In this document: positions 50,865 through 61,777 of the stretch, piece by piece | How positions within the stretch are numbered: the first letter of the stretch is position 1 | Layout of the letters: each line of letters opens with the position of its first letter | From: Cupriavidus consociatus | Lineage (GTDB): Bacteria > Pseudomonadota > Gammaproteobacteria > Burkholderiales > Burkholderiaceae | Length of the DNA stretch: 64,000 nt | Direction of reading: 5' to 3' | Assembly (NCBI RefSeq): GCF_017814975.1 | Contig: NZ_JAGIQA010000006.1 | Coordinates: forward strand, 1 to 64,000 | Translations under genes and position numbers: made by a program | Notes under the pieces: generated by a model | Seen by the model: the letters and a program-made list of their open reading frames with translations, nothing else | Told to the model about the DNA's origin: nothing | Database searches by the model: none

Positions 50865-52435
50865 GATTGCACCTCGCTGGCGGCAACGGCCGGCACGGTA
50901 CTGGTTTCGGTGGGGCCCTGGCTGTCGCGATGGGGGCGGCCAGCATGGGTGGAGGAAGTCGGGACATCGAACTGCAGTACGCCGTCGGCGATGCGCCCGT
51001 GCCGGATCGTCAGCATGTCTTTCAGGTAGTTCTGATAGACGCGCCAAGGCTTGCGGTCGCCTTGACGGGGCAGCACGGTGCCGGCGCGTTGCACATAACC
51101 CGAAGTGAAATCCAGGAACGGTGCGGGTTGCATGCCGGCGGGCGCGCGCGGCACTGCGACACGGTGCCCATGGCGGTCCATATGCCGCAGCAGGCGGCAG
51201 ACGTACTCGGCGGTGAGGTCGGCCTTGAGCGTCCACGAGGCGTTGGTGTAGCCGAAGGCGAGCACCAGGTTGGGCACGTCGCTCAGCATCATCCCCTTGT
51301 ACGCGAACGATTCAGCGGGGCGGCGCGGCTCGCCGTCGACGCTGACCACGATGTCGCCCAGCATGTTCAGCTTCAACCCGGTGGCCACGACCACGATATC
51401 CGCGGCGAGCGCCTTGCCGCTGGCCAGCACGATGCCGTGTTCGGTGAAGCGCTCGATGGTATCGGTCTCCACCGTGGCGCGCCCGTCGCGGATGGCGCCG
51501 AACAGGTCGCCATCGGGCACCAGGCACAGGCGCTGGTCCCACGGGTTGTAGCGGGGCGTGAGGTGCGTGGCGACGTCGTAACCCGGCGCCAGCTGCGCCG
51601 CCGCCATGCCGATCAGCTTTTGCCGGGTGCGCTCCGGCCGCCGCCGCGCCAGCTGGAAGAACATCATGCCAAGCAGCACGTTCTTCCAGCGCGTGGCGCC
51701 GTAGGCCAGCCGCTCAGGCAGCAGCCGGCGCAGCTTGTGGGCGATCGCGTCCTGGGCGGGGCGCGTCACGATGTAGGTAGGCGAGCGTTGCAGCATGGTC
51801 ACGTGGGCGGCGCGTTTTGACATCTCGGGCACCAGCGTGACCGCTGTGGCGCCGCTGCCGATCACCACTACACGCTTGCCGCCGTAGTCGAGCGATTCGT
51901 CCCAGAACTGCGGATGCAGGATGCGGCCGCGGAAGTGCTCCTCGCCGTCGAACGCCGGGCGGTGGCCTTCGGCATAGCTGTAATAGCCGGCGCAGACATA
52001 GAGCAGGCGGGCACGCAGGCGCAGACGGCTGCGATCCGCCGTGCGTTCGGCCTCGACCGCCCAGCAGGCGGCTGCGCTGTCCCACGCGGCACTGACGACC
52101 TTGTGGCCGAAGCGGATATGCGGGGTGATGCCGGCTTCCTCGGCGGTCTCGCGGATATAGGCCCGGATCGACGGCCCGTCGGCGATGGCCTTGGCGCCAC
52201 GCCACGGCTTGAAGCGGTAGCCCAGCGTGTACATGTCCGAGTCGGAGCGGATGCCGGGGTAGCGGAACAGGTCCCACGTGCCGCCGATGGCGTCGCGGGC
52301 TTCCAGGATGGCGTAGTGCTTGCCAGGGCAGCGCATCTGCAGGTGGCGCGCGGCGCCGATGCCGGACAGGCCGGCCCCTACGATCAGGACATCCAGGACG
52401 GCATCATCGGGACGGGGTGCGGTCATGTCAGGCAT
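50861..52435 (-). CDS. flavoprotein Baeyer-Villiger monooxygenase (AlmA/FMO-like)
   Basis: A 524-residue FAD/NADPH enzyme. FAD Rossmann motif GAGLSG (residues 20-25), the Baeyer-Villiger fingerprint FxGxxxHxxxW in FRGRILHPQFW (Phe168, Gly170, His174, Trp178), and a second Rossmann motif GSGATA near 193 for NADPH. Members insert oxygen next to a ketone to give an ester or lactone; AlmA-type members act in long-chain alkane metabolism. Starts at 52435 and 52426 are both possible. A TetR gene is divergent, with a perfect inverted repeat just upstream of the start, so the operon is probably repressed until an inducer appears. Confidence 0.9.
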   Translation of the reverse strand: MPDMTAPRPDDAVLDVLIVGAGLSGIGAARHLQMRCPGKHYAILEARDAIGGTWDLFRYPGIRSDSDMYTLGYRFKPWRGAKAIADGPSIRAYIRETAEEAGITPHIRFGHKVVSAAWDSAAACWAVEAERTADRSRLRLRARLLYVCAGYYSYAEGHRPAFDGEEHFRGRILHPQFWDESLDYGGKRVVVIGSGATAVTLVPEMSKRAAHVTMLQRSPTYIVTRPAQDAIAHKLRRLLPERLAYGATRWKNVLLGMMFFQLARRRPERTRQKLIGMAAAQLAPGYDVATHLTPRYNPWDQRLCLVPDGDLFGAIRDGRATVETDTIERFTEHGIVLASGKALAADIVVVATGLKLNMLGDIVVSVDGEPRRPAESFAYKGMMLSDVPNLVLAFGYTNASWTLKADLTAEYVCRLLRHMDRHGHRVAVPRAPAGMQPAPFLDFTSGYVQRAGTVLPRQGDRKPWRVYQNYLKDMLTIRHGRIADGVLQFDVPTSSTHAGRPHRDSQGPTETSTVPAVAASEVQS

Positions 52436-52450
52436 CCGGGGCGAGTGGCG

Positions 52451-52476
52451 CTTCTGACAACATAGGTTGTCAGAAG
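52451..52476. promoter_or_regulatory. operator palindrome between monooxygenase and tetR
   Basis: Perfect 11-bp arms CTTCTGACAAC / GTTGTCAGAAG separated by ATAG. It sits in the 78-base divergent promoter region and is a strong candidate binding site for the adjacent TetR repressor. Confidence 0.8.
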
Positions 52477-52493
52477 CGATAAGACAAGGCATC

Positions 52494-52511
52494 TGACAAT
52501 AGGGAATGTCA
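52494..52511. promoter_or_regulatory. second, weaker operator copy next to tetR
   Basis: TGACA (52494-52498) and TGTCA (52507-52511) repeat the inner half-sites of the palindrome at 52451-52476, right in front of the tetR start, consistent with autorepression. Confidence 0.55.
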
Positions 52512-52513
52512 TA

Positions 52514-53140
52514 ATGGCGCACATGACCACCGAGCTCACCTCCGCACGCCGCTACCGCGGCGCCGAAGCCGAAGAACGGCGCGCCCAGCGCCGCGGCCAG
52601 CTGATTGCCGCGGCGGTGCAGGTCTATGGCGAGCGTGGCTACCAGAGCGCCACCGTGAAAGCCGTATGCGAGGCCGCCGGCCTCACCGAGCGCTATTTCT
52701 ACGAGTCATTCGCCAACAGCGAGGCACTGCTGCTGGCGTCGTTCCAGGCCGTCACCCACCGCTTGCTGCAGACACTGGCCCGCGCCGGGGAGGCGGCAGG
52801 CGGCGGTGGCCCCAACCGGGCGCTGGCGATGCTGCGCGCCTATTTCGGGGCCTTGCAGTCCGAGCCCCGTTCGGCACGGGTATTCCTGGTGGAGATCCGC
52901 GGCGTCAGCAAGCTGGTCGATGGCGCACTGGCGGATTCACTGAGCGAATTTGGCGGCCTGCTGGCGCAGGCGCTGCTGCCGCCGGGCCGGCAGCTCAATC
53001 CGTTGCTGACCGCGGGCGTGGCGGGTGGGGTCATCCATGTCGCCCTGCGCTGGATCGGACAGGGCTACACGCCCGACGTCGAGGTGGTGGCGCGCACGGC
53101 ACTGCAGCTGGCCATGGTGCTGGCGAGCGAGCCGCACTGA
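52514..53140 (+). CDS. TetR/AcrR-family repressor of the monooxygenase operon
   Basis: A 208-residue regulator. The N-terminal helix-turn-helix is in YQSATVKAVCEAAGLTERYFYESFANSEALLLASF; the C-terminal ligand-binding helices are family-typical but not diagnostic. It is divergent from the Baeyer-Villiger monooxygenase with two related inverted repeats between, so it likely represses both the operon and itself. The inducer is probably the ketone or a hydrophobic precursor (inference). An ATG nine bases downstream (MTTELT) is an alternative start. Confidence 0.9.
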   Translation: MAHMTTELTSARRYRGAEAEERRAQRRGQLIAAAVQVYGERGYQSATVKAVCEAAGLTERYFYESFANSEALLLASFQAVTHRLLQTLARAGEAAGGGGPNRALAMLRAYFGALQSEPRSARVFLVEIRGVSKLVDGALADSLSEFGGLLAQALLPPGRQLNPLLTAGVAGGVIHVALRWIGQGYTPDVEVVARTALQLAMVLASEPH

Positions 53141-53158
53141 GGCCCGCCGCCAGGGCGC

Positions 53159-53803
53159 TTACAGCTGCGGCGCTTCCGTCTTTTCCCTGAATTCGCACAG
53201 CGGCTCGATTACGCAGTGCCAGCATTCCGGCTTGCGCGCCTTGCACACGTAGCGGCCGTGCAGGATCAGCCAGTGGTGCGCATCGTGCAGGAATTCGGGC
53301 GGCACGCACTTGAGCAGCTTCTGCTCGACCACTTGCACATCCTTGCCGGGCGCCAGTCCGGTGCGGTTCGCGACCCGGAAGATATGCGTATCGACCGCAA
53401 TGGTGGGCTCGCCAAAAGCGGTATTGAGGACCACGTTGGCGGTCTTGCGTCCCACCCCAGGCAGTGCTTCCAGCGCTTCGCGGTTGGGCGGCACCTTGCC
53501 GCCGTGCCGTTCGACCAGGATGCGGCACGTCTCGATCACATGCTTGGCCTTGGTCTTGTAGAGGCCGATGGTCTTGATGTATTCGCTCAGCCCGGCCTCG
53601 CCGAGGTCGAGCATCTGCTGCGGCGTGTGCGCGACCGGGAATAGCCGGCGCGTGGCCTTGTTGACGCCGACGTCGGTGGCCTGCGCCGACAGCAGCACGG
53701 CAATCAGCAGCTCGAACGGCGAACTGTATTCCAGTTCGGTGGCCGGCGCCGGGTTGACTTCGCGCAGCGTCTCGAAAATGGCACGGCACTTGGCGGCGTT
53801 CAT
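53159..53803 (-). CDS. nth: endonuclease III
   Basis: A 214-residue DNA glycosylase/AP lyase for oxidised pyrimidines. Helix-hairpin-helix [20 protein letters not shown] with the catalytic Lys, the catalytic Asp in [13 protein letters not shown], and the C-terminal [4Fe-4S] cysteines in [17 protein letters not shown]. The start overlaps the stop of the ferredoxin gene by four bases (ATGA), a coupling common in proteobacteria, where nth follows the rsx/rnf genes. Confidence 0.96.
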   Translation of the reverse strand: MNAAKCRAIFETLREVNPAPATELEYSSPFELLIAVLLSAQATDVGVNKATRRLFPVAHTPQQMLDLGEAGLSEYIKTIGLYKTKAKHVIETCRILVERHGGKVPPNREALEALPGVGRKTANVVLNTAFGEPTIAVDTHIFRVANRTGLAPGKDVQVVEQKLLKCVPPEFLHDAHHWLILHGRYVCKARKPECWHCVIEPLCEFREKTEAPQL

Positions 53804-54636
53804 TGTTGTTGTTCTGGATCGGGTTTGGCGTTGGGGCCGACGGCTGGCTCGGTCAGGCCGGCGCGCGCGCGGCGCGCTTCGGCGGCGTCGATCTGCGCCT
53901 GAACTGCGGGCGAGACGTTTTCGGTATTGCGCGGCCGCGCGGCCTGCTGCTTCTGGCGGGCGCGCTCGATCGCAGCCTGGATGATGGCGCGCTTGCGTTC
54001 CTGCGCGGCGCGCTCGGCATCGTCTTGCGGGGCTTCGGCCTGCACCGCGGCCAGCTTGGCCGCGGCCTTGGCGGCCAGGCGCGCGTCGTTTTCCTCGCGC
54101 TCGCGCACCAGTCTGGCCTGGCGCGCCAGGTAGCGCGCGTGGGCAGCGTCGGCCTGGGCCGGCGACCAGGCGTCCCAGCCGGTGCGCTCGCCGGTGACCG
54201 GAATCATGGCAATGCAGTCGACCGGGCAGGGCGCCACACACAGGTCGCAGCCGGTACACAGTTCTGGAATTACCGTGTGCATCTGCTTGGCGGCGCCGGC
54301 AATGGCATCGACCGGGCATGCCTGGATGCAAAGGGTGCATCCGATGCACAGGCTCTCGTCGATCAGCGCAACCGCGCGCGGTTGCTCGGTGCCGCGTTCG
54401 GGATCGAGTGGCATGGGTTCGACGCCGAGCGCCCCGGCCAGCCGGCGCACGCCTTCCGCGCCGCCCGGCGGGCACCGGTTGCAGGCCGCTTCGCCGGCGG
54501 CCATGGCCTCGGCGTAGGGGCGGCAGCCGTTGAATCCGCATTTGGTGCACTGGGTCTGGGGCAGTAACGCCTCGATGCGGTTGGCAAGGGACTTGACGGC
54601 GGGATTCACGACAACAGGCTGGAATTCAGGAGACAA
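53800..54636 (-). CDS. rsxB: RsxB/RnfB-like iron-sulfur electron-transfer protein
   Basis: A 278-residue protein with an N-terminal [4Fe-4S] domain ([26 protein letters not shown]), then two ferredoxin clusters ([16 protein letters not shown] and [16 protein letters not shown]), and an Ala/Lys/Glu/Arg-rich coiled C-terminus of about 110 residues. Unlike canonical RnfB it lacks an N-terminal membrane helix, and no other rsx/rnf subunit is present. It may be a soluble electron carrier for Nth or SoxR cluster upkeep; this is an inference. The stop overlaps nth. Confidence 0.85.
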   Translation of the reverse strand: MSPEFQPVVVNPAVKSLANRIEALLPQTQCTKCGFNGCRPYAEAMAAGEAACNRCPPGGAEGVRRLAGALGVEPMPLDPERGTEQPRAVALIDESLCIGCTLCIQACPVDAIAGAAKQMHTVIPELCTGCDLCVAPCPVDCIAMIPVTGERTGWDAWSPAQADAAHARYLARQARLVREREENDARLAAKAAAKLAAVQAEAPQDDAERAAQERKRAIIQAAIERARQKQQAARPRNTENVSPAVQAQIDAAEARRARAGLTEPAVGPNAKPDPEQQQ

Positions 54637-54921
54637 ACCGGATCAGTACAGGACTGGACATTTATGGGGCGGCGCTGTGCGTGCTTGGCGACATAACTGC
54701 GGGCCGGGAAACACCCGGCGGGGCTGCGCCGGCGCACAATAAGCCGGCGTAACCGTCGCCGGCGGGCCCCAGCGGCCCGGTCGGGCTTCTCCGAGCCCTC
54801 GCGCCGCAAGGATTATCCCCGATTTCGCCGATGGACAGAAACGGCGATGATGCGCGTCGCGCAGCCGGATTGCCGCATTCCGGCGTGTGCCATAATCCGC
54901 GCAACGATCGACCTGCCATCC

Positions 54922-55578
54922 ATGTCAACAGAGACCAAGACCAAACGCGACCCCGAAGGGACGCGCCGACGCATCCTCGCTGCGGCCACCGAGGAGTTCG
55001 CCAAGGGTGGTCTGGCCGGCGCCCGCGTCGACCAGATTGCCCGACGCGCGGAAACCAACGAACGCATGCTGTATTACTACTACGGCAGCAAGGAAGGGCT
55101 GTTCCTGGCCGTGCTGGAAAAACAGTACGCCGAATTCCGCGCCGCTGAAGAAAAGCTGCACCTGGTCGACGAAGACCCGATCGCCGGCGTGCGCACGCTG
55201 GCCCGTTTCGTCTGGGATTGGTACTACGAGCACCCCGAGTTCATCCGCCTGATCAACAGCGAGAACCTGCACGAAGCCCGCCACCTGAAGAAATCCGCAC
55301 AACTGCAGCAGCTGATCAACCCGGTCGTGGATGTGCTGGCCGACGTGATCCACCGGGGCCAGCAGCAGGGCGTCTTTCGCGACAACATCGACGTGCCGCA
55401 GTTCTACCTGACGATCTCGGCACTGGGTTACTACGTGCTGTCCAACCGCTACACCATCAGCGCCGTGACCGGGCGCGACGTGGCGTCGCAGCACGAGCAC
55501 GAGCGCTTTGCCGAGCTGCATACCGAGATGCTGCTCTGCTACCTGAAGCGTTCCTGCTGTCCCGAGAGCGCGACATAA
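54922..55578 (+). CDS. TetR-family transcriptional regulator
   Basis: A 218-residue regulator with the N-terminal helix-turn-helix ARVDQIARRAETNERMLYYYYGSKEGLFLAVLEKQY and a helical C-terminal domain (FVWDWYYEHPEFIRLINSENLHEARHL). The last residues hold a Cys pair (RSCCPESAT). The start is at 54922; an upstream in-frame ATG at 54847 has no family support. TTGCCG (54870-54875), 15 bases, CATAAT (54891-54896) may be its promoter. It is convergent with phaZ; whether it regulates phaZ or a more distant gene is not shown. Confidence 0.88.
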   Translation: MSTETKTKRDPEGTRRRILAAATEEFAKGGLAGARVDQIARRAETNERMLYYYYGSKEGLFLAVLEKQYAEFRAAEEKLHLVDEDPIAGVRTLARFVWDWYYEHPEFIRLINSENLHEARHLKKSAQLQQLINPVVDVLADVIHRGQQQGVFRDNIDVPQFYLTISALGYYVLSNRYTISAVTGRDVASQHEHERFAELHTEMLLCYLKRSCCPESAT

Positions 55579-55583
55579 AAAGA

Positions 55584-55605
55584 AACGCCCGCGATCGCGG
55601 GCGTT
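55584..55605. terminator. terminator between the tetR gene and phaZ
   Basis: AACGCCCGCGA and its exact complement form an 11-bp palindrome with A-rich left and T-rich right flanks, between convergent genes. Confidence 0.8.
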
Positions 55606-55623
55606 GTCTTGTCTGCGGCAGCA

Positions 55624-56880
55624 TTATTTTGCCGCGGGCTGGTGGTACTTGCGGATGAAATCGCGCAGGTCTGGATAGATGTCCTCGCGCCAGCGCCGGC
55701 CCGAAAAAATCCCGTAGTGGCCGCAACGCGGCGCGGTCACGTGCTGCTTGCGGTCTTTCGGGATGCCGCTGCACAGGTCGTGCGCGGCGGCGGTCTGGCC
55801 CGCGCCCGAGATATCGTCCAGTTCGCCTTCCACCGTCATCAGCGCGGTGCCCTTGATATCCTGCGGCCGCACCGGCTTGCCATCGATGGCCCACGTGCCG
55901 TTGGCCAGGCGGAATTCCTGGAACACTTCGCGAATGGTGTCGAGATAATACTCGGCGGCCATGTCCAGCACCGCGTTGTACTCGTCGTAGAAGCGCACAT
56001 GCGCCTCGGCGTCGTCGGCGTCGCCCTCGACCAGGCTCAGGTAATAGTCATAGTGCGAGGACAGGTGCCGGTCCGGGTTCATCGCCACAAAGCCGGCATG
56101 CTGCAGGAAGCCGGGGTATACGCGACGGCCGTGGCCGGGGTAGTTGGCCGGCACGGTGTAGATGACGTTGTTCTCGAACCACTCGAACGACTTGTTGATG
56201 GCCAGGGAGTTGACGGCGGTCGGGCTCTTGCGGGCATCGATCGGGCCACCCATCATGGTCATGGTGCGCGGCGTGGTCTCGCCGGCGGAAGCCATCAGCG
56301 AGATCGCGGCCAGTACCGGCACGGTCGGCTGGCACACCGAAATCACATGCAGGTTTTCGGCGCCGATATGGCGGATGAATTCCTGGATGTAGTAGATGTA
56401 GTCCGACAGGTGGAAGACGCCGTCTTCAATCGGGACCATGCGCGCGTCGATCCAGTCCGTCACGTAGACCTTGTGGTCCTGCAGCAGCGTGCGCACGGTG
56501 TCGCGCAGCAACGTGGCATGGTGGCCCGACAGCGGCGCGCACACCAGCACCACCGGCTCGTCCTTCAGCAGCTTGATGGTTTCCGGGTCGTCGGCATAGC
56601 GCTTGAAGCGCAGCAGCTTGCAGAAGGGCTTTTCCAGCACGGACTGCTCGACGATGGGGATGTCGCGGCCGTTGGAGCGCACCGACTTGATGTCGAACGC
56701 CGGCTTTTCGTATTCCTTGCCGAGCCGGTACAGCAGCTCGTAGCCCGCCGCAAGCCGGGGGGCGCCGGGCACCAGCGACATCGGGCTGAGGGGATTGGTG
56801 AACGTCTTGGCGGTCGCCTGGGCCCATGCGGTGAGCGGGTGCAGGATCGAGCGCTGGAACTCATGCAATTGGTAGAGCAT
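55624..56880 (-). CDS. phaZ: intracellular poly(3-hydroxybutyrate) depolymerase
   Basis: A 418-residue granule-associated enzyme mobilising stored PHB. From memory it is close to Ralstonia eutropha PhaZa1. Nucleophile Cys183 is in HVISVCQPTVPVL, replacing the usual serine, with catalytic Asp in TVEGELDDISG and His in RCGHYGIFSGRRW. There is no signal peptide. The start at 56880 (MLYQLHEFQRS) is fixed by the conserved N-terminus. Two palindromes upstream may be operators. Its presence is a strong pointer to a PHB-storing Cupriavidus-type host. Confidence 0.96.
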   Translation of the reverse strand: MLYQLHEFQRSILHPLTAWAQATAKTFTNPLSPMSLVPGAPRLAAGYELLYRLGKEYEKPAFDIKSVRSNGRDIPIVEQSVLEKPFCKLLRFKRYADDPETIKLLKDEPVVLVCAPLSGHHATLLRDTVRTLLQDHKVYVTDWIDARMVPIEDGVFHLSDYIYYIQEFIRHIGAENLHVISVCQPTVPVLAAISLMASAGETTPRTMTMMGGPIDARKSPTAVNSLAINKSFEWFENNVIYTVPANYPGHGRRVYPGFLQHAGFVAMNPDRHLSSHYDYYLSLVEGDADDAEAHVRFYDEYNAVLDMAAEYYLDTIREVFQEFRLANGTWAIDGKPVRPQDIKGTALMTVEGELDDISGAGQTAAAHDLCSGIPKDRKQHVTAPRCGHYGIFSGRRWREDIYPDLRDFIRKYHQPAAK

Positions 56881-57196
56881 GCCGTTTCTGCCTGTCTTAC
56901 TTATGGTCACGTACCACCAAGTACTAATGTACTGACAATACACCTGGGATCGTCGCGGATTATGCCCGGTATCGAACGGTCGTGCTAACGATCTTGCTTT
57001 GCAGCATATACCTTAAGGTACTTCCCTATCTGCGGAACACAATAAGCCATTGGCCTGATTTTTGGATGACACTGTCCTACAAGACTGAAAACAAATGCAA
57101 AAAGCGGCCGAGGCCGCTTTTTTTATGACGTTTTGTGATGCTTGCGCCAGTTGCGACGCGTTGCCGCCCGTTGCCGTGCAGCAACGCTGTCGGTCA
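56881..57196. promoter_or_regulatory. 316-base region upstream of phaZ with two palindromes
   Basis: No gene. It contains AGTAC-TAAT-GTACT (56920-56933) about 40 bases before phaZ and the perfect 12-bp palindrome TACCTTAAGGTA (57009-57020) farther up. The stretch is AT-richer than its surroundings, as expected for a promoter. An intrinsic terminator for the next gene ends it. Confidence 0.5.
57099..57125. terminator. terminator downstream of the aromatic aminotransferase gene
   Basis: Stem AAAAAGCGGCC / GGCCGCTTTTT with loop GA. On the minus strand it is followed by T residues and lies about 70 bases beyond the aminotransferase stop. Confidence 0.82.
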
Positions 57197-58393
57197 TTAC
57201 ATTACCGCTGCGATCGCATCGACCACCGCATCGATGTTGCGGCTGTTCAGCGCCGCCACGCAGATGCGGCCGGTGCCGACGGCGTAGATGCCGTGCTCGT
57301 TGCGCAGGCGGTCCACCTGGGCCGAGGTCAGGCCCGAATAGGAGAACATGCCCCGCTGGGCCTTGACGAAGGAAAAGTCGCCCGGCACGCCCTTGGCGGC
57401 CAGCTTGTCCACCAGCGCATGGCGCATCAGCTTGATGCGGTCGCGCATCTCGGCCAGTTCTTCTTCCCACATGGCGCGCAGTTCCGGGCTGTTCAGCACG
57501 GTGGCGACCACGGTGCCGCCGTGCGTCGGCGGGTTGGAGTAATTGGTGCGGATCACGCGCTTGACCTGCGACATCACGCGCTGGGCTTCTTCCTTGCCGG
57601 TGGTGACGATCGACAGCGCGCCGACGCGCTCGCCGTACAGCGAGAAGCTCTTCGAGAAGGAGCTCGACACGAAGAACGGCAGGCCGGAGTCGGCGAACAG
57701 GCGCACGGCCGCACCGTCGGCGTCGATGCCTTCGGCGAAGCCCTGGTAGGCCATGTCCAGGAACGGGATCAGGTTGCGTTCCTTGACCAGCTCCACCACT
57801 TGCTTCCACTGCTCGGCCGACAGGTCGACACCGGTCGGGTTGTGGCAGCAGGCGTGCAGCACGACGATGGTGTTGGCCGGGTACGACTTCAGCGATTCCA
57901 CCATGCCGGCGAAGTTCAGGCCGTGGCTGGCAGCGTCGTAGTACGCGTAGTTGACCACCGGGAAACCGGCGGCTTCGAACAGCGCGCGGTGGTTTTCCCA
58001 GCTCGGGTCGCTGATGGCGACCTTGGCGTCCGGGTACAGGCGCTTGAGGAAGTCGGCGCCGATCTTCAGTGCGCCGGTGCCGCCCAGTGCCTGGGCCGTC
58101 ACAACCCGGCCTTCGGTGATCAGCGGCGATTCCTTGCCGAACAGCAGCGTCTGCACGGCCTGGTCATAGGCGGCGATGCCTTCGATCGGCAGGTAGCCAC
58201 GCGGGGTGGCGGTGGTCAGACGGGCTTTTTCTGCCTCCTGGACGGCGCGCAGCAGGGGGATTTTCCCTTCGTCGGTGAAGTACACGCCAACGCCCAGGTT
58301 GACCTTGGTGGCGCGGGTGTCGGCATTGAAGGCTTCGTTGAGGCCCAGGATCGGGTCACGCGGGGCCATCTCGACGGCAGAAAACAAACTCAT
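57197..58393 (-). CDS. tyrB: aromatic amino acid / aspartate aminotransferase (class I)
   Basis: A 398-residue PLP enzyme of the aspartate aminotransferase I-alpha group: VNLGVGVYFTDEGKIPLL, GYLPIEG, the substrate-binding HACCHNPTGVD, FLDMAYQGF with the PLP-binding Asp, SSSFSKSFSLYGERVGAL with the Schiff-base Lys, and the C-terminal MFSYSGLT with the substrate-binding Arg further on. It interconverts aspartate, tyrosine or phenylalanine with 2-oxo acids. TyrB and AspC cannot be separated by eye; tyrB is my best guess. It is monocistronic and divergent from uvrB. Confidence 0.88.
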   Translation of the reverse strand: MSLFSAVEMAPRDPILGLNEAFNADTRATKVNLGVGVYFTDEGKIPLLRAVQEAEKARLTTATPRGYLPIEGIAAYDQAVQTLLFGKESPLITEGRVVTAQALGGTGALKIGADFLKRLYPDAKVAISDPSWENHRALFEAAGFPVVNYAYYDAASHGLNFAGMVESLKSYPANTIVVLHACCHNPTGVDLSAEQWKQVVELVKERNLIPFLDMAYQGFAEGIDADGAAVRLFADSGLPFFVSSSFSKSFSLYGERVGALSIVTTGKEEAQRVMSQVKRVIRTNYSNPPTHGGTVVATVLNSPELRAMWEEELAEMRDRIKLMRHALVDKLAAKGVPGDFSFVKAQRGMFSYSGLTSAQVDRLRNEHGIYAVGTGRICVAALNSRNIDAVVDAIAAVM

Positions 58394-58639
58394 TTGGAAT
58401 CTCGTGGTCGGCAATGAAAGAAAACGGGAAGGCGTAGAATGCTCCGGACTGCGCTGGCGGCTGGCAGGCCCCGTTCCGTTCTGGGCGGAATCGGCCCCAC
58501 GCCGTTGGGGACGGCTTGAAGCGGGGGCTGTCAACCCCAAGATTCTAGCGTATCCGCCCGTTTTCCTGAGGTTTTTCCCTGATCTCGCCATCACTTCTTT
58601 CGTTACTTCTTTATTACTTCTCCCGCTATTCCGCCCCCT

Positions 58640-60724
<2,085 letters not shown>

Positions 60725-60799
60725 GCCCGGCGGCGGCGCTGGCGTGCGCCGCGGCTGGCCTATAGTGAAAAGCGTCATGACCGATCCCGGAGACGCATC

Positions 60800-61102
60800 A
60801 TGGTGAAGCTTGGCCTGTGGGTGCCGCTGGAGGCGCGACCCGGCAAGGAGCAGGAAGTCGAACAGTTCCTGCGCGACGGACTGGCGCTGGCGCAGCAGGA
60901 AAGTGGCACCGCGGCCTGGTTTGCGCTGCGGCTGGGGCCGTCGATGTTCGGCATCTTCGATGCCTTTGCCGATGAGGCCGCGCGCGAGGCGCACCTGGCC
61001 GGCAAGGTTGCCGCCGAGCTGATGGCCAGGGCGCCGGAACTGTTCATGGGTACGCCGCCGATCCAGAAGCTGGAGGTGCTGGCGGCAAAGCTGCCGGCGT
61101 GA
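60800..61102 (+). CDS. antibiotic biosynthesis monooxygenase (ABM) domain protein
   Basis: A 100-residue single-domain protein with the ferredoxin-like ABM fold: LGLWVPLEARPGKEQEVEQFL, an ESGTAAWFALRLG strand, FGIFDAFADEAAREAHLAG and a C-terminal strand. Related proteins (YgiN-like) are cofactor-free quinol monooxygenases or dimeric small-molecule binders. It is cytosolic. Two small genes follow in the same direction and may be co-transcribed. The substrate is unknown. Confidence 0.8.
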   Translation: MVKLGLWVPLEARPGKEQEVEQFLRDGLALAQQESGTAAWFALRLGPSMFGIFDAFADEAAREAHLAGKVAAELMARAPELFMGTPPIQKLEVLAAKLPA

Positions 61103-61122
61103 GCCGGGCGCAAGGAGCTGCC

Positions 61123-61344
61123 ATGGAACGCCAGTTCGAGTATGGGGGCTATCTGGTCGTGGCCACCGCGGTGCCCAATGCCGCAGGGGGCTTTGCGGGG
61201 CAGATGCGCATTGCCGATGCCTTTGGCGAGCCGGCCGGGCCGACCTATGAGGCCATCGCCGGCGATGCGCCCACGCAGGAGGCGGCCGTCGCGCTGGCCG
61301 AGGCCGCGGCGATGCGGGCCATCGATGCCGGCGAGGTCAACTAG
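61123..61344 (+). CDS. small hypothetical protein (73 residues)
   Basis: Starts MERQFEYGGYLVVATAVPNA after AAGGAG six bases upstream, 20 bases beyond the previous stop. The predicted outline is several short strands followed by one Ala-rich helix (TQEAAVALAEAAAMRAID). No family recognised. The same strand-strand-helix outline occurs in the next gene, so the two may be distantly related. Confidence 0.65.
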   Translation: MERQFEYGGYLVVATAVPNAAGGFAGQMRIADAFGEPAGPTYEAIAGDAPTQEAAVALAEAAAMRAIDAGEVN

Positions 61345-61380
61345 ACGCTATCCTGTCCCATTTCCCGAGGAGAACACACA

Positions 61381-61623
61381 ATGACCGAAGTCGGCGAGTG
61401 GAAGAAGAAGGTCTATGAAACCCACGAGGTGCAGGTCCAGGTCAAGCAACGCTCGCAAAGCGAATGGTCGTACACGGTGCGCGTCTGCCGCCCCGGGACC
61501 AATATCCGCGCCGCCGGCACGCTGACCGAGACCTCGCTCATCACCGATCATTTCAAATCCGCCGAAGCCGCCTTGGTGGCCGGGTTTGCGCACGGCGAGC
61601 GCCTGGCCAAACAACTTGCCTAG
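61381..61623 (+). CDS. small hypothetical protein (80 residues)
   Basis: Starts MTEVGEWKKKVYETHEVQVQ after GAGGAG. Strands in residues 10-50 (VQVQVKQRS, WSYTVRVCRPG) are followed by a C-terminal helix (SAEAALVAGFAHGERLAKQLA). It is small, soluble, basic in its first half and has one cysteine. I recognise no named family. It closes the short cluster that begins with the ABM protein. Confidence 0.7.
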   Translation: MTEVGEWKKKVYETHEVQVQVKQRSQSEWSYTVRVCRPGTNIRAAGTLTETSLITDHFKSAEAALVAGFAHGERLAKQLA

Positions 61624-61777
61624 GCAGGGCCCGGCGCCGCGGGGCGGGCCGGAAGGCATTGGCGGTCTGTCCCGGGCAGGCGGTTAGAATTGCGCCTCGC
61701 CAACTACCGGGCAAGGCCTTGAGTGCCGTGCCGCGGGTGCGCTTGCGCTGACTCCAGCTCCGGCTGCCAACCGACCG

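Noticed and set aside
53159..54550. A single fused nth/ferredoxin reading frame of about 460 residues
   Set aside because: Its first 250 residues are an out-of-frame reading of the ferredoxin gene; the true nth starts at 53803 inside a four-base overlap.
58394..58639. LexA box in front of uvrB (and before recN)
   Set aside because: No CTG-N10-CAG arrangement with an AT-rich centre was found.
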